From the NCBI GenBank assembly GCA_005882315.1, contig VBAR01000009.1:1-46030 (forward strand): a stretch of DNA of 46,030 bases, in the 5' to 3' direction. The position numbers and the translations under genes are program-made. The stretch comes from Bacteroidota bacterium (GTDB lineage: Bacteria > Bacteroidota > Bacteroidia > Chitinophagales > Chitinophagaceae). Shown here piece by piece: positions 1 to 9,297 of the stretch; the first letter of the stretch is position 1, and every line of letters starts with the position of its first letter. The notes beneath the pieces are model-generated. The model saw nothing but the letters and a program-made list of their open reading frames with translations, made no database searches and was not told where the DNA came from.

Positions 1-440
<440 letters not shown>

Positions 441-545
441 TTTTTTTCTTTGTTTTCTAAAAACAAAGCGCTGGGTACTCTCTAACATTTTCCAATATGT
501 AAAGTTATTATGTTGTGCTTTTTTATTGAAGCATGATAAACGACT
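441..545 (+). other. 23S-5S internal transcribed spacer
   Basis: The spacer of about 105 bases contains no tRNA. It has an A/T-rich hairpin at 448-468 (CTTTGTTTT / AAAACAAAG, three-base loop) just after the 23S 3' end, which may mark an rRNA processing site. That role is inferred from position only. Confidence 0.6.
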
Positions 546-656
546 TATGGTGGTTTTGCCGAGGGTGTTCACCTCTTCCCATACCGAACAGAGAAGTTAA
601 GCCCCTCATGGCCGATGGTACTGTACCACAATACGGGAGAGTAGGTAGCTGCCATA
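546..656 (+). rRNA. rrf: 5S ribosomal RNA
   Basis: The sequence has the bacterial 5S core 'CCATACCGAACAGAGAAGTT' at 579-598. The terminal helix forms between 'TATGGTGG' at 546 and its partner 'GCTGCCATA' ending at 656. Length is about 111 bases, normal for the family. It is the last gene of the rRNA operon, about 105 bases after the 23S end, and is followed directly by a terminator. Confidence 0.96.
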
Positions 657-662
657 TTTATT

Positions 663-699
663 AAAAAAGCCTTTCAGTTTATTCTGAGAGGCTTTTTTG
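663..699 (+). terminator. rRNA operon terminator
   Basis: A 14-15 bp stem (AAAAAGCCTTTCAG / CTGAGAGGCTTTTT, one G-U pair, six-base loop) is followed by T residues. It lies 7 bases after the 5S gene and also separates that operon from the converging minus-strand gene ending at 744. Confidence 0.9.
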
Positions 700-743
700 T
701 TTTATATCACTATAAACTTATACTTAAAACAAAATCATATTTT

Positions 744-3041
744 CTAGAAGTCGATCCTCCAAACTCCGCTAATTGAATTTTGAGTTTCATGTGCCCATCC
801 ACCTGCTAAATAAATTTTATTATTGACAGAAATTAATCCCGCTTCACTTCTTTTAATTGGTAATAAACCTGTATACCAGGTGTTAGTATTCAAATTATAT
901 AGATCAAAATGTTGCCAGAGGTTTGTAAATAATATTTTATTATCCTTTAAGACAGCGTACTCTGCTGTAGTTGGGTGTGATAAATAATCAAATGAAGTGG
1001 CCTGAGTATTTGCATTTCTGACCTCAACTTTACAAACGGTGCCTTGACTATTTTCCCCTCCAGCCCAATATATTTTATCATTAACAGCAAAACCTCCCAT
1101 TCTCACTTTAGGCTCGTCCAATGTTGAAACTGACCAGGAGTTTGTGGTTAAATCGTAAACATCTATTTTATCAAATAGCTGATGGCCACCAATTGTCCAA
1201 AGTCCTGTTTCTCCTCCAGCGAAATAAACTTTATTGTTAATCGCTACTGCTGATATACTGGTTCTTCCTTCACTAAGGGTTGCTGTAGACCATGTATTAG
1301 TGGAGAGATCATAAATATCCACTTTGTTGCTATAATGAAATGTTGCGAAGCTTTCGATCCAGTAACCTCCTGCAAAAAAAACTTTGTTGCCTATTGTGGT
1401 AGCTGAAATATAACCTCTCGGTTCACTCAGTGATGCAACCGACCACGAATTTGTTGCAGCGTCATAAATATCAACAGTTGCATATTCACTTATATCAACA
1501 TCGCCATAAAAACTCGTGTGTCCTCCGGCAAAAAAGACTTTATTTCCAGCCGATACAGCTGCAATACCATGCCTTGCCACACTGAGCTCTGCTACGCTCC
1601 ATGAATTAGAATTAATATCATATATATCAACTCTTGATTCACCTGCCCATGCAGATGGACCCTCTCTTGTATAACCACCAGCAAAAAATATTTTATTTCC
1701 AACTGATGCAGTTGCTAGTTCCATTCTCGGTTTAGAAAGATTTCCTAAAGGAGTCATGGTTACATTTACTACAGGTCTACCGCCTGTTAAGACTGTAAAG
1801 ACAATATATTTTGTATTGTTTGATCCATTATTATCGGTTACTATGAGTGAGTAATTAAAAGTACCCTGAAATAATCCGGTTACTGTAGTGCTAGAGGAAT
1901 TCGGGTTTGAAATTGTACCTGGGCCGCTCCAATGATATGAAATAATATTCCCATCGGGGTCATATGAACTACTCCCATCTAAAATTAAAGTTAGCGGTAC
2001 CGCACTGCATGCCGGCAGGCTGGAATAAATTATTGAGTCATTTCCTGGGACTGCAACAGGTGGTAAATTGTTCGTGCTACTAGTTACCACGACAGTAGTT
2101 GTGTCTTTTGAAAACAACCCTCCTGCATCAGTTACTTTTAGTTCAAACTGATAAGTGCCTTGTATAAGATTCGTCACACTTGTTTGTGTAGCATTAGAGT
2201 TGACGATATTAAATGATAAAGGCCCGTTTATTTTTGTCCAGCTATAATTGGAAATATTACTATCTGGATCAAAAGAATTGCCACCATCAAGTAATACATT
2301 ATTTATTGGTAAACGGATTGCTTGATCAAGTCCCGCATCTGCAATTGGTGGATGATTACTCGTTAATACTGAATCTACAGTTATCATAACTGTATCCTTT
2401 GCAGAAAGCCCATCGTTATCTGTTACTTTTAGTTCAAACTGATAAGTACCCTGTATAAGATTCGTCACACTTGTTTGTGTAGCATTAGAGTTGGCGATAT
2501 TAAATGATAAAGGCCCGTTTATTTTTGTCCAGCTATAATTGGAAATATTATTATCGGGATCAAAAGAATTGCCACCATCAAGTAATACATTATTTATTGG
2601 TAAAAGAATGGTTTGATCAGGTCCGGCATCTGCAATTGGTGGATGATTATTTGTTAATACGGAATCTACAGTTATCATAACTGTATCTTTTGCAAAAAGC
2701 CCATCGTTATCTGCTACTTTTAGTTCAAACTGATATATTCCTTTTGAAAGATTTTTTATAACAGTTGAAGATGAGGTGGCATTAATAATATTAAATGCAG
2801 CAGGTCCGGAAATTTTTTTCCAGAGCCATTCATTTATTGTTCCATCAGGGTCGGTGGATGCAGAACCATTTAAGAGAATACTATCGGTTGGCAGAGTGAC
2901 GATTTGATCAATGCCAGCAACTGCGATAGGGGGTTTATTGCTATCTTTACAATTCTCACACGATGTTTCTTTTTTACACGAATAAAATACGGCATGCATT
3001 ACAATCAATGATATCACCAATAAAAGAGATTTTTTTTTCAT
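744..3041 (-). CDS. PKD- and Kelch-repeat lipoprotein (765 aa)
   Basis: A lipoprotein signal peptide ends at the lipobox 'FYSC' (Cys22), so the protein should be anchored in the periplasm or outer membrane. A Cys-rich start (Cys22, Cys28, Cys31) is followed by four PKD-type beta-sandwich domains at about 37-133, 134-230, 231-326 and 327-421, each with the 'DPDG/DPDN' signature and a closing 'YQFELKVTD'-like strand. Residues 424-765 hold about six Kelch blades ('NKVFFAGG', 'VDIYD..TNSWS'). PKD domains are usually spacers or carbohydrate-contacting modules and Kelch repeats form a beta-propeller; no catalytic residues are evident. PKD domains 2 and 3 are nearly identical in DNA. It is the last gene of a five-gene minus-strand run and a paralogue of the gene at 3067-4794. 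The ligand is unknown. Confidence 0.9.
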   Translation of the reverse strand: MKKKSLLLVISLIVMHAVFYSCKKETSCENCKDSNKPPIAVAGIDQIVTLPTDSILLNGSASTDPDGTINEWLWKKISGPAAFNIINATSSSTVIKNLSKGIYQFELKVADNDGLFAKDTVMITVDSVLTNNHPPIADAGPDQTILLPINNVLLDGGNSFDPDNNISNYSWTKINGPLSFNIANSNATQTSVTNLIQGTYQFELKVTDNDGLSAKDTVMITVDSVLTSNHPPIADAGLDQAIRLPINNVLLDGGNSFDPDSNISNYSWTKINGPLSFNIVNSNATQTSVTNLIQGTYQFELKVTDAGGLFSKDTTTVVVTSSTNNLPPVAVPGNDSIIYSSLPACSAVPLTLILDGSSSYDPDGNIISYHWSGPGTISNPNSSSTTVTGLFQGTFNYSLIVTDNNGSNNTKYIVFTVLTGGRPVVNVTMTPLGNLSKPRMELATASVGNKIFFAGGYTREGPSAWAGESRVDIYDINSNSWSVAELSVARHGIAAVSAGNKVFFAGGHTSFYGDVDISEYATVDIYDAATNSWSVASLSEPRGYISATTIGNKVFFAGGYWIESFATFHYSNKVDIYDLSTNTWSTATLSEGRTSISAVAINNKVYFAGGETGLWTIGGHQLFDKIDVYDLTTNSWSVSTLDEPKVRMGGFAVNDKIYWAGGENSQGTVCKVEVRNANTQATSFDYLSHPTTAEYAVLKDNKILFTNLWQHFDLYNLNTNTWYTGLLPIKRSEAGLISVNNKIYLAGGWAHETQNSISGVWRIDF
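2131..2712 (-). repeat. Tandem 291-bp repeat encoding two PKD domains
   Basis: The block 'GTTACTTTTAGTTCAAACTG' occurs at 2131 and again at 2422, exactly 291 bases (97 codons) apart, and the two 291-base units differ at only a few positions. A third, more diverged unit starts at about 2713 with the same phase. This is a recent in-frame tandem duplication inside the lipoprotein gene. Confidence 0.9.
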
Positions 3042-3066
3042 ATTGTTGATTGCATGGTTAGAGAAT

Positions 3067-4794
3067 TTAAAACTCCAATTTCCAAACCTGGCTTGAAACT
3101 GATCCGTTTAGATAACCACCGGCTACATAAACTGAATTGTTTACAGAAATAATTGTAGAAGAATTAATATTTACTGGCAATGCACCAATTGACCAGGTGC
3201 CTGTGCTTAAATTATAGATATCGATCCTGTTGTTTGTTATTGCAGCATTGTTATTACCTGTGAAAAATATCAATTTATCATTTGCCTGCACTGCATTAAA
3301 AAAAGTTCTTGGACTTATACATGCATAGCTGGAAGTTCCTGTGGATAGGTCCCTTATTTCAACATTATCTGATAATATAAATCCACCGTTTAATGCTGCA
3401 TATTTATTTCCGCCTGCCCAGAATATTTTATTTCCTGCAGCAATAGATGCATGAGCCATTCTTGAATCTCCTTGAAATACGGATGTCGACCAAGTGTCCG
3501 TAACTCCATCATAAATGTCAATTGAGTTTAATACATTCAGCGAAACCCAATAACCAGCCGTACCTCCTGCGAAGTATATTTTATTTTCAATTGTTGTAGC
3601 ACTATGATCCATTCTTCCGGTACCCATGGAAGCTGTAGACCATGTATTTGTTGAATTATTATAGATGTCAACCCTTGAGCTTCCAATAAGATTTGGTTCC
3701 CAATCACCGCCACCAGAAAAGAAAACCTTATCTCCTAAAGTAGTTGCTGTCATGAACTCTCTTTTTTTACTTAATTCAGCAATTGACCATAAATTGTTAA
3801 CTGCATCATAGATATCAACCCGTGATGTTGTAATACCGTTATCATTATCTCCACCGCCTGCAAACAATATTTTGCTTCCAACTGATGCAACTGCCATGCC
3901 CTGTCTTTCCGGTATTGTTAGTTCTGCCGTTGACCATGTATTTGTTACAGTATTGTAGATATCTACTCTTGAAGAATAATGACCGAAAGGAACAAAGCCA
4001 CCTGCAAATAAAATTTTGCCACCGGCTGTACCGCTGCTTAATGCAATTCTTGCTTCAGAAAGTGTGCCTATCGGAATAAGGTTTACATTAATAACAGGCC
4101 TGTTACTGCAAGGTTCAATAGCAGCTACCGGATGAACTGTAACTTGTACTGTGTCATGGGAGAATAATCCACCTGCATCCGTAACTTTTAATTCAAATTG
4201 ATAAACACCTTCAGTAAGAGATGTTATTTGTGTTTGTGATGAAGCTGGATTTGCAATATTCAATGATGAAGGTCCCGAAATTTTTGACCATTGATACCCA
4301 GTAATATTATTTTCAGGATCTGTGGACTGTCCGGCATTAAGATTAACTGTATTATTGGGTAAAGTGATCTCTAGGTCTGCACCTGCATTGGCAACAGGAG
4401 GCTGATTGGCTCCTGTTGAATTTGTTACTGTTATGGTTACTGTATCTCTGCCAACAGCACCTTTATTATCTGTTATTCTTAATTCGAATTTATATACTCC
4501 AATAACCAATTGTTTTATTTTAGTGATAGCAGATTGAGAGGTAGTGATTGTAAAAGAAGCCGGGCCGCTGATGTGAGACCAATTGTAAGCACTGATATTT
4601 CCATCGGGGTCATATGAAGTACTTCCATCAAGAGTAACGCTATCCTGTGGTAAAAAAATAAAAAAATCATTTCCAGCTTTTGCCACAGGTTGTATGTTGT
4701 TGCAATCCATACAGGAGTTGTGTTTCCGGCAGGATATAAAAAAGCAAAAGCCCAATAATAAAAAAGGAGCAACTTTTTTGAAGAATAATTTCAT
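3067..4794 (-). CDS. PKD- and Kelch-repeat lipoprotein (575 aa)
   Basis: The signal peptide ends at a lipobox 'FISC' (Cys22). A short Cys-containing N-terminus (Cys22, Cys28, Cys31) matches the spacing in the downstream paralogue at 744-3041. Two PKD-like domains follow (about 35-128 and 133-226), then a six-blade Kelch-type propeller from about 232 to the C-terminus, with repeated 'GNKIFWAGG' and 'VDIYN..TNTWS' strands. It lies 25 bases upstream of the paralogue and 43 bases downstream of the small lipoprotein at 4838-5263, consistent with one transcript. The two genes probably arose by duplication and then diverged in the number of PKD spacers. The function is not known; a cell-surface binding protein is the likeliest role. 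Confidence 0.9.
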   Translation of the reverse strand: MKLFFKKVAPFLLLGFCFFISCRKHNSCMDCNNIQPVAKAGNDFFIFLPQDSVTLDGSTSYDPDGNISAYNWSHISGPASFTITTSQSAITKIKQLVIGVYKFELRITDNKGAVGRDTVTITVTNSTGANQPPVANAGADLEITLPNNTVNLNAGQSTDPENNITGYQWSKISGPSSLNIANPASSQTQITSLTEGVYQFELKVTDAGGLFSHDTVQVTVHPVAAIEPCSNRPVINVNLIPIGTLSEARIALSSGTAGGKILFAGGFVPFGHYSSRVDIYNTVTNTWSTAELTIPERQGMAVASVGSKILFAGGGDNDNGITTSRVDIYDAVNNLWSIAELSKKREFMTATTLGDKVFFSGGGDWEPNLIGSSRVDIYNNSTNTWSTASMGTGRMDHSATTIENKIYFAGGTAGYWVSLNVLNSIDIYDGVTDTWSTSVFQGDSRMAHASIAAGNKIFWAGGNKYAALNGGFILSDNVEIRDLSTGTSSYACISPRTFFNAVQANDKLIFFTGNNNAAITNNRIDIYNLSTGTWSIGALPVNINSSTIISVNNSVYVAGGYLNGSVSSQVWKLEF

Positions 4795-4837
4795 ATTAGT
4801 GATTTTATTAACTCACCAAACTTCAGTTGAATTTTAC

Positions 4838-5263
4838 CTATTTGTACTTTATTAAAACATCTGATTGATGATGGTTTAATTCAAAGGTTGTCCTGGCAAA
4901 TAGTTGTAGCTGTCCTGGTGTTGCCGAATACGAAATATGAACAGTATCTGTTAAATTGGGATCGAAATAACTCACAGGGATTCTTACCCATGGACTTTCG
5001 CCAGCACCCAATACAGCAATCTCTACATTTATTCCCCTGATAATTTGCTCCTGGGTTAATCGCTGTGTATTTATCTGTAGTTTATATCCGTTTGAAGCAG
5101 TATCCCACGGTTGATTATAAAAAACCTCCTGGTTGGGCGGTGGGGGAGGTGGGAGTACTGGGGAGCCACTTCCAGACCCGGAGTAAGTACTGCCATCTTT
5201 ACTGCAAGATGAAATAACAAAAACAGTGAGAATCATTATGGTTACTGTTATTTTGGCTTTCAT
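4838..5263 (-). CDS. Small proline-rich-linker lipoprotein (141 aa)
   Basis: A signal peptide with lipobox 'ISSC' (Cys20) is followed by a Gly/Ser stretch and a run of six prolines at about residues 38-43. The rest is a compact, probably all-beta domain of about 95 residues. I do not recognise the family. Its layout (lipobox, proline linker, one small beta domain) matches that of the next gene upstream, 5294-5761, so the two may be distant paralogues. The gaps of 43 and 30 bases to its neighbours place it inside the five-gene run with the haloperoxidase-like protein. Confidence 0.8.
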   Translation of the reverse strand: MKAKITVTIMILTVFVISSCSKDGSTYSGSGSGSPVLPPPPPPNQEVFYNQPWDTASNGYKLQINTQRLTQEQIIRGINVEIAVLGAGESPWVRIPVSYFDPNLTDTVHISYSATPGQLQLFARTTFELNHHQSDVLIKYK

Positions 5264-5293
5264 GATTTTTATTTTTACCTGTTATCAGTCTGG

Positions 5294-5761
5294 TTATGGA
5301 AATTTAACCCGTACGGTAACCTTTTTGCCAACTAGATCGGGAGTTTCGTTATTCGTCAGAATACGTAATGTTGTGAGATTACTATAATACCAATAATAAA
5401 AATCATTAGGAGCATATATAGGGCTGCGTTGTGCATAATACCAATCTGTGGAGTTTTCCAATTTTAATGAAACTTCAAACTGCCTGTATATGCTAAAAAG
5501 ACCTGGCCTTGGAGGAGTCGTTACTAAAGTGAAATCTCTTTCCATACCCTCGTCGTATACCGTGTTCCAGGTAAGACTGTCAAATTGGAATGTCCTGCCA
5601 CTCAAACTGTCTATTACTATTGGAGGCAGATTTGATGGCCGGGATGGCGGTGGTGGTGCAGTATAATCATAGCCATTTTTATTTTCATTCCCTTTATGAC
5701 AGGAAGTAATAGCGATAAATAAAATTATTATATAACTTAAAAGATGTAATCTCATTTTCAT
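5294..5761 (-). CDS. Small proline-rich-linker lipoprotein (155 aa)
   Basis: A signal peptide with lipobox 'ITSC' (Cys21) is followed by a polar stretch, a proline-rich linker ('APPPPSRP') and a C-terminal domain rich in Tyr, Trp and Phe (for example 'NDFYYWYYSN' near residue 126). No known family was recognised. The aromatic-rich beta domain could bind a surface ligand, but this is only inference. It sits 38 bases downstream of the haloperoxidase-like gene and 30 bases upstream of the similarly built 141-residue lipoprotein. Confidence 0.8.
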   Translation of the reverse strand: MKMRLHLLSYIIILFIAITSCHKGNENKNGYDYTAPPPPSRPSNLPPIVIDSLSGRTFQFDSLTWNTVYDEGMERDFTLVTTPPRPGLFSIYRQFEVSLKLENSTDWYYAQRSPIYAPNDFYYWYYSNLTTLRILTNNETPDLVGKKVTVRVKFP

Positions 5762-5799
5762 GTTTTATGGTTTTTCTAACCAAAATATTTTGATAAACA

Positions 5800-7197
5800 T
5801 TAATTCTCCAATAATGAATGTGTCGCTATCCAGTTGCCAACACTGTTTCCTAAATTTTCGCCATCGATACAAGCTTTTCGAAAATGATATCCTACATAAA
5901 TTCTCGATAAAGAATTCTCTCTTGCAGCTTGTGAAAAACTTGTATAGCTTCTTGGGTTTCCAGGTAATGAAGTACTACTAAATGAAAAATTGAAATTATC
6001 CTTATCAAAAAAATGTTTCAACAATTCTGCTGCAGCACCACCAGCGGCGGCATGAGCAGAAGGATGATCAGCGATAGGTGGAATAGGAGCAACAAGTACC
6101 TGCCAGGTCGGATCAGCAATTGTATTAGGGTTACCATCAATATCTCCCAAAAGAATTGCAGTATATGGTCTCCAGAAGAAATGGATCATTTTTGTTTTAA
6201 GGCACGCAATGTATGCATCTGCAATACTCATCTGTAATAGTGCAAGCAGCCGTGCTGTTTTCCATGCGTCTATGTTTTTTTGTTCTATGATTGCTTTTGC
6301 AACTTTATTCCATCCGAATGCCGAACTTTCAACCCAAAATCTTGCAATTTTTTCCTGGTCTTCAGTACGGCCATTTGCACCGGTACATGTCGCACATCCT
6401 AATCTTTTTACTTCATTATAATCAGCAGTATATTCCGAACTTATTAAAGAATAAGGAGGTGGAACCACAAACTGGATACTGGTTTGTATACCAAATGGTT
6501 TTACATTACCCCAACCGGGTGAATCATAAAATCCATTTGCAGTAAAAGGAGGAGTGGAACGATATTCTCCCGGTAATGTGCCTTGAGTGATCGCAAATAC
6601 TGCAGTGGCACTCCCATCATTAGCCCGGTTTTGAATAATTGCTTGAGCAGCTGCAATCCCTAATGCGATCCCTTTTGTTTTTGCTTCGCCGTTTGGAATT
6701 GAACTCAAAGATTGAACTAACAAATTATGAATAGAATCCTGTATCGATTGAGGTGTATTATTTGCAGGTGGGTTCAGTTTGCCAAAGAAAAAAGAAATAA
6801 CATCATGTGCCGCCTGTGCTACTGCTGCATCCGGATCAGCATCTTTATCTCTTGCATTTAAAGCATAGCTTTTGTATTTAGGTACAATATTATTTAATGC
6901 ATCATACATTGCCAGGTTAACCATAGCATAGTAATGGCTTTCACGAAATGGCGGGATGCGTGGTGCAGCTTGTAGTTGCAATGTTCTTAATACAACATAA
7001 GTGGCTGCATCATTCCAACGTAAAACCATTTCAGGACTTATATTACCGAAATGATTACCATTGTTATTTAAACCCGCTGCACTTGCAGGTTCAGTGTTTA
7101 CTGAACGGTTTGAATTGTTTGTCTCTTTTTGACAGGAAGTAGCAAATAGAGTAGCGAATGATAAAAACAGAATTGTGTACTGTAATCTCTTTCTCAT
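5800..7197 (-). CDS. Vanadium-dependent haloperoxidase / PAP2-type lipoprotein
   Basis: A 465-residue exported protein with lipobox 'ATSC' (Cys22). The C-terminal half carries the vanadate/phosphate-binding signature of vanadium haloperoxidases and PAP2 acid phosphatases: Lys336-x6-Arg343-Pro344, then 'PSAH' (379-382, where many members have PSGH), then 'SRIYVGYH' with Arg432 and His438. The residues that coordinate vanadate or phosphate are therefore all present. Known enzymes of this fold oxidise halides with hydrogen peroxide or hydrolyse phosphate esters; sequence alone does not decide between the two. Lipid anchoring would place it in the periplasm or on the cell surface. It is the first gene of the minus-strand run of five exported proteins and is divergent from a LytS/LytTR pair. 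Confidence 0.88.
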   Translation of the reverse strand: MRKRLQYTILFLSFATLFATSCQKETNNSNRSVNTEPASAAGLNNNGNHFGNISPEMVLRWNDAATYVVLRTLQLQAAPRIPPFRESHYYAMVNLAMYDALNNIVPKYKSYALNARDKDADPDAAVAQAAHDVISFFFGKLNPPANNTPQSIQDSIHNLLVQSLSSIPNGEAKTKGIALGIAAAQAIIQNRANDGSATAVFAITQGTLPGEYRSTPPFTANGFYDSPGWGNVKPFGIQTSIQFVVPPPYSLISSEYTADYNEVKRLGCATCTGANGRTEDQEKIARFWVESSAFGWNKVAKAIIEQKNIDAWKTARLLALLQMSIADAYIACLKTKMIHFFWRPYTAILLGDIDGNPNTIADPTWQVLVAPIPPIADHPSAHAAAGGAAAELLKHFFDKDNFNFSFSSTSLPGNPRSYTSFSQAARENSLSRIYVGYHFRKACIDGENLGNSVGNWIATHSLLEN

Positions 7198-7447
7198 AAA
7201 AAAATATTAAGTGATGAAAAATTAGATTTGATTTTGATTGTGAAAGCAAAATAGAACTACATGGATTCAATTTCTAACCTTAATAGCTTAGTGCAATGTT
7301 TCTTAGAAATAAAGCCGACAAAGTGCTTTAATGGCTTTGGTAAAGACAATCCTGCCGTTTATCGGAAATAAAAGCGGTTGGTCTTTTTTACGATCTAGTT
7401 GTCCTGTGAACAAGAGTAAATTCTTATTTTGCAAGAGATAGCACCAA
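7198..7447. promoter_or_regulatory. Divergent intergenic region (haloperoxidase operon / LytS kinase)
   Basis: This 250-base spacer must hold the promoters of both divergent units. On the minus strand a -7-like TATTTTG is at 7247-7253, with TTAG (one mismatch from TTTG) 20 bases upstream at 7274-7277. On the plus strand another TATTTTG is at 7425-7431, 16 bases before the kinase ATG, but no good -33 box is visible. Both are weak matches to the Bacteroidota consensus. Confidence 0.4.
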
Positions 7448-8584
7448 ATGAAGGCTTTTAAAACCATTGATTTTATTTTTTCTCCCCGGTACCGTTTACG
7501 GCGACATATATTTTATTGGTTGCTGCACACAATTTTCTGGACAGTTCTGTTGAATTTTATGCTACGCCGCAATTCTGTATCCCAGGACTTTTCTCTTTGG
7601 CACAACCTCTTTAATGTATCGGGCTGGTTACCTGTTGTCATTCCCTATAGTTATTTACTGGCCTATTTTATTGTACCTAAATTTTTATTAAGGGGAAAAT
7701 TCGTGCAATTTGCTTTCTCTGCACTGTTATGGATTATTGCCGGAGTGGCTATCAATTATTATTATAGGATTTATATTCTTGTTCCTGCACAAGAAGCCAT
7801 GCACTTCGGCACTATTGCAAGAGGTGGTTGGCAACTTCCTTCCTATATGTTGCTTATTGTGCATGGAACAAATGTTGCCATCTTTAAATTATTTAAGTAC
7901 TGGTTTAAAAAACAACAGGAATGGATGAAGGCAGAAAAAGAGAAAATAACCGCCGAATTGCAGCTGTTGAAGGCGCAGGTGCATCCGCACTTTCTTTTCA
8001 ATACACTTAATAACATCTATTCGTTCTCATTGGAAAATTCGCCCAAAACTCCCGGTCTGATTTTGAAGCTTTCTTCACTGCTTAGTTATATGTTGTATGA
8101 TTGCAGGGCAGAAGAAGTATTGCTGGAAAAGGAAATCGAAATAATGAAAAATTATATTGACCTGGAAAAAGAACGATATGGTAATAAGATTGAAATATCA
8201 TGGGATATTGAAGGGGACATCAAAGATAAATTTATAGCTCCTTTATTAATGTTTCCATTTTTGGAAAATGCGTTTAAGCACGGCACTTCCGAGCAACTTG
8301 AAAAACCCTGGCTGAGTGTTGATATTTCAGTAAGACAAGATACACTTAGATGCAAAATTGCTAACAGCAAAAACGAGTATATGCCGGTTAATACCCACGG
8401 AATCGGGATGCAGAATGTACAAAAACGACTATCATTCATATACCCGGACAAGCATGAACTTAAGGTTAATGATGAAGGAAATTTCTTTGTAGTTTCGTTA
8501 TTTGTTGAGCTAAAAGCAAAAAAGAATAGTCCGGTTATCTCTTCACAGAGTAATTTACATGCTGCTGAAAAAATTGCACTATGA
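7448..8584 (+). CDS. LytS/YehU-type sensor histidine kinase
   Basis: A 378-residue protein with about four N-terminal membrane helices (roughly 20-145), a short charged coiled segment (155-175), then a His_kinase domain (PF06580 type) with the phosphoacceptor motif 'AQVHPHFLFNTLNNIY' (His179). The ATP-binding N box 'ENAFKHG' (Asn274) and a glycine box 'GIGMQNVQKRL' follow. Its stop overlaps the start of the LytTR response regulator by four bases (ATGA), so the two are translationally coupled and form one two-component system. There is no large extracellular sensor domain, so the signal is probably membrane-embedded or comes from a partner. It may control the divergent haloperoxidase/lipoprotein run or the adjacent TonB receptor; this is inferred from position. 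Confidence 0.93.
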   Translation: MKAFKTIDFIFSPRYRLRRHIFYWLLHTIFWTVLLNFMLRRNSVSQDFSLWHNLFNVSGWLPVVIPYSYLLAYFIVPKFLLRGKFVQFAFSALLWIIAGVAINYYYRIYILVPAQEAMHFGTIARGGWQLPSYMLLIVHGTNVAIFKLFKYWFKKQQEWMKAEKEKITAELQLLKAQVHPHFLFNTLNNIYSFSLENSPKTPGLILKLSSLLSYMLYDCRAEEVLLEKEIEIMKNYIDLEKERYGNKIEISWDIEGDIKDKFIAPLLMFPFLENAFKHGTSEQLEKPWLSVDISVRQDTLRCKIANSKNEYMPVNTHGIGMQNVQKRLSFIYPDKHELKVNDEGNFFVVSLFVELKAKKNSPVISSQSNLHAAEKIAL

Positions 8585-9294
8585 AGCTGCGTTGCTTACT
8601 TATAGATGATGAACCTCCTGCTTTAAAGGTTTTGGCTTCTTATATTTCCAATATTAATGGGCTTGAAATTGTTGCCCAATGTAAAAATGCGATTGAAGCT
8701 TTGGATGTTCTGCATCAAAAAACTGTCGATGTTATTTTTTTGGATATAAAAATGCCCAAAATATTGGGCACCGAATTTCTAAAAAACTTATCCCATCCTC
8801 CGAAAGTTATTTTCGTAACTGCTTATCGTGATTATGCAGTAGAAGGATACGAGTTGGATGCGGTTGATTATCTCGTAAAACCTGTTTCCTTTGAACGATT
8901 TTTTAAAGCTATTACAAAACTAAACAGGGTAATTGACAAGGAAACTGTAACTACAACTGTTGAGTATAAGCCGAACCCTGAAGCGTTCGTATATCTGAAA
9001 GTAGATAAGGATATGAAAAAAATTTTTGTGAATGACATCATTTATATCGAAAGCTGGAAGGATTATGTAAAACTTTTTCTTTCAAACGGGAAAAATATTC
9101 TTGTAAAACAATCGATTAGTGCGATGGAAAACCTGTTATCCGATCACAAATTCATGAGGGTTCATCGGTCATACATGGTTTCACTGAATAAAATTTCAGG
9201 ATATAATGGCCTTTCAGTTCAGTTGGATGCAAAAGAAATCCCTATTGGCCGTTTGTATAAGCAGGTTGTTATGGAAAGACTGCAAACACAATAG
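8581..9294 (+). CDS. LytTR-family response regulator
   Basis: A 237-residue protein with an N-terminal receiver domain (acidic pair Asp9/Asp10, phosphoacceptor Asp55 in 'FLDIKMP', conserved Thr in 'VTAYRDYA', Lys in 'LVKP') and a C-terminal LytTR DNA-binding domain (about 130-235) with 'IYIESWKDYVKLFL' and 'FMRVHRSYMVSL'. It is the partner of the kinase encoded just upstream (4-base overlap). LytTR proteins bind paired imperfect 9-bp direct repeats about one to two helical turns apart. The gene ends 3 bases before the convergent TonB-receptor gene, with no visible terminator between them. Confidence 0.95.
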   Translation: MKLRCLLIDDEPPALKVLASYISNINGLEIVAQCKNAIEALDVLHQKTVDVIFLDIKMPKILGTEFLKNLSHPPKVIFVTAYRDYAVEGYELDAVDYLVKPVSFERFFKAITKLNRVIDKETVTTTVEYKPNPEAFVYLKVDKDMKKIFVNDIIYIESWKDYVKLFLSNGKNILVKQSISAMENLLSDHKFMRVHRSYMVSLNKISGYNGLSVQLDAKEIPIGRLYKQVVMERLQTQ

Positions 9295-9297
9295 TTT

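Noticed and set aside
9295..9297. Possible missing terminator between the convergent LytTR and TonB-receptor genes
   Set aside because: The 3-base gap is simply tight convergent packing, seen also at 23459-23461 and 33766-33771, and no hairpin is needed to explain it.
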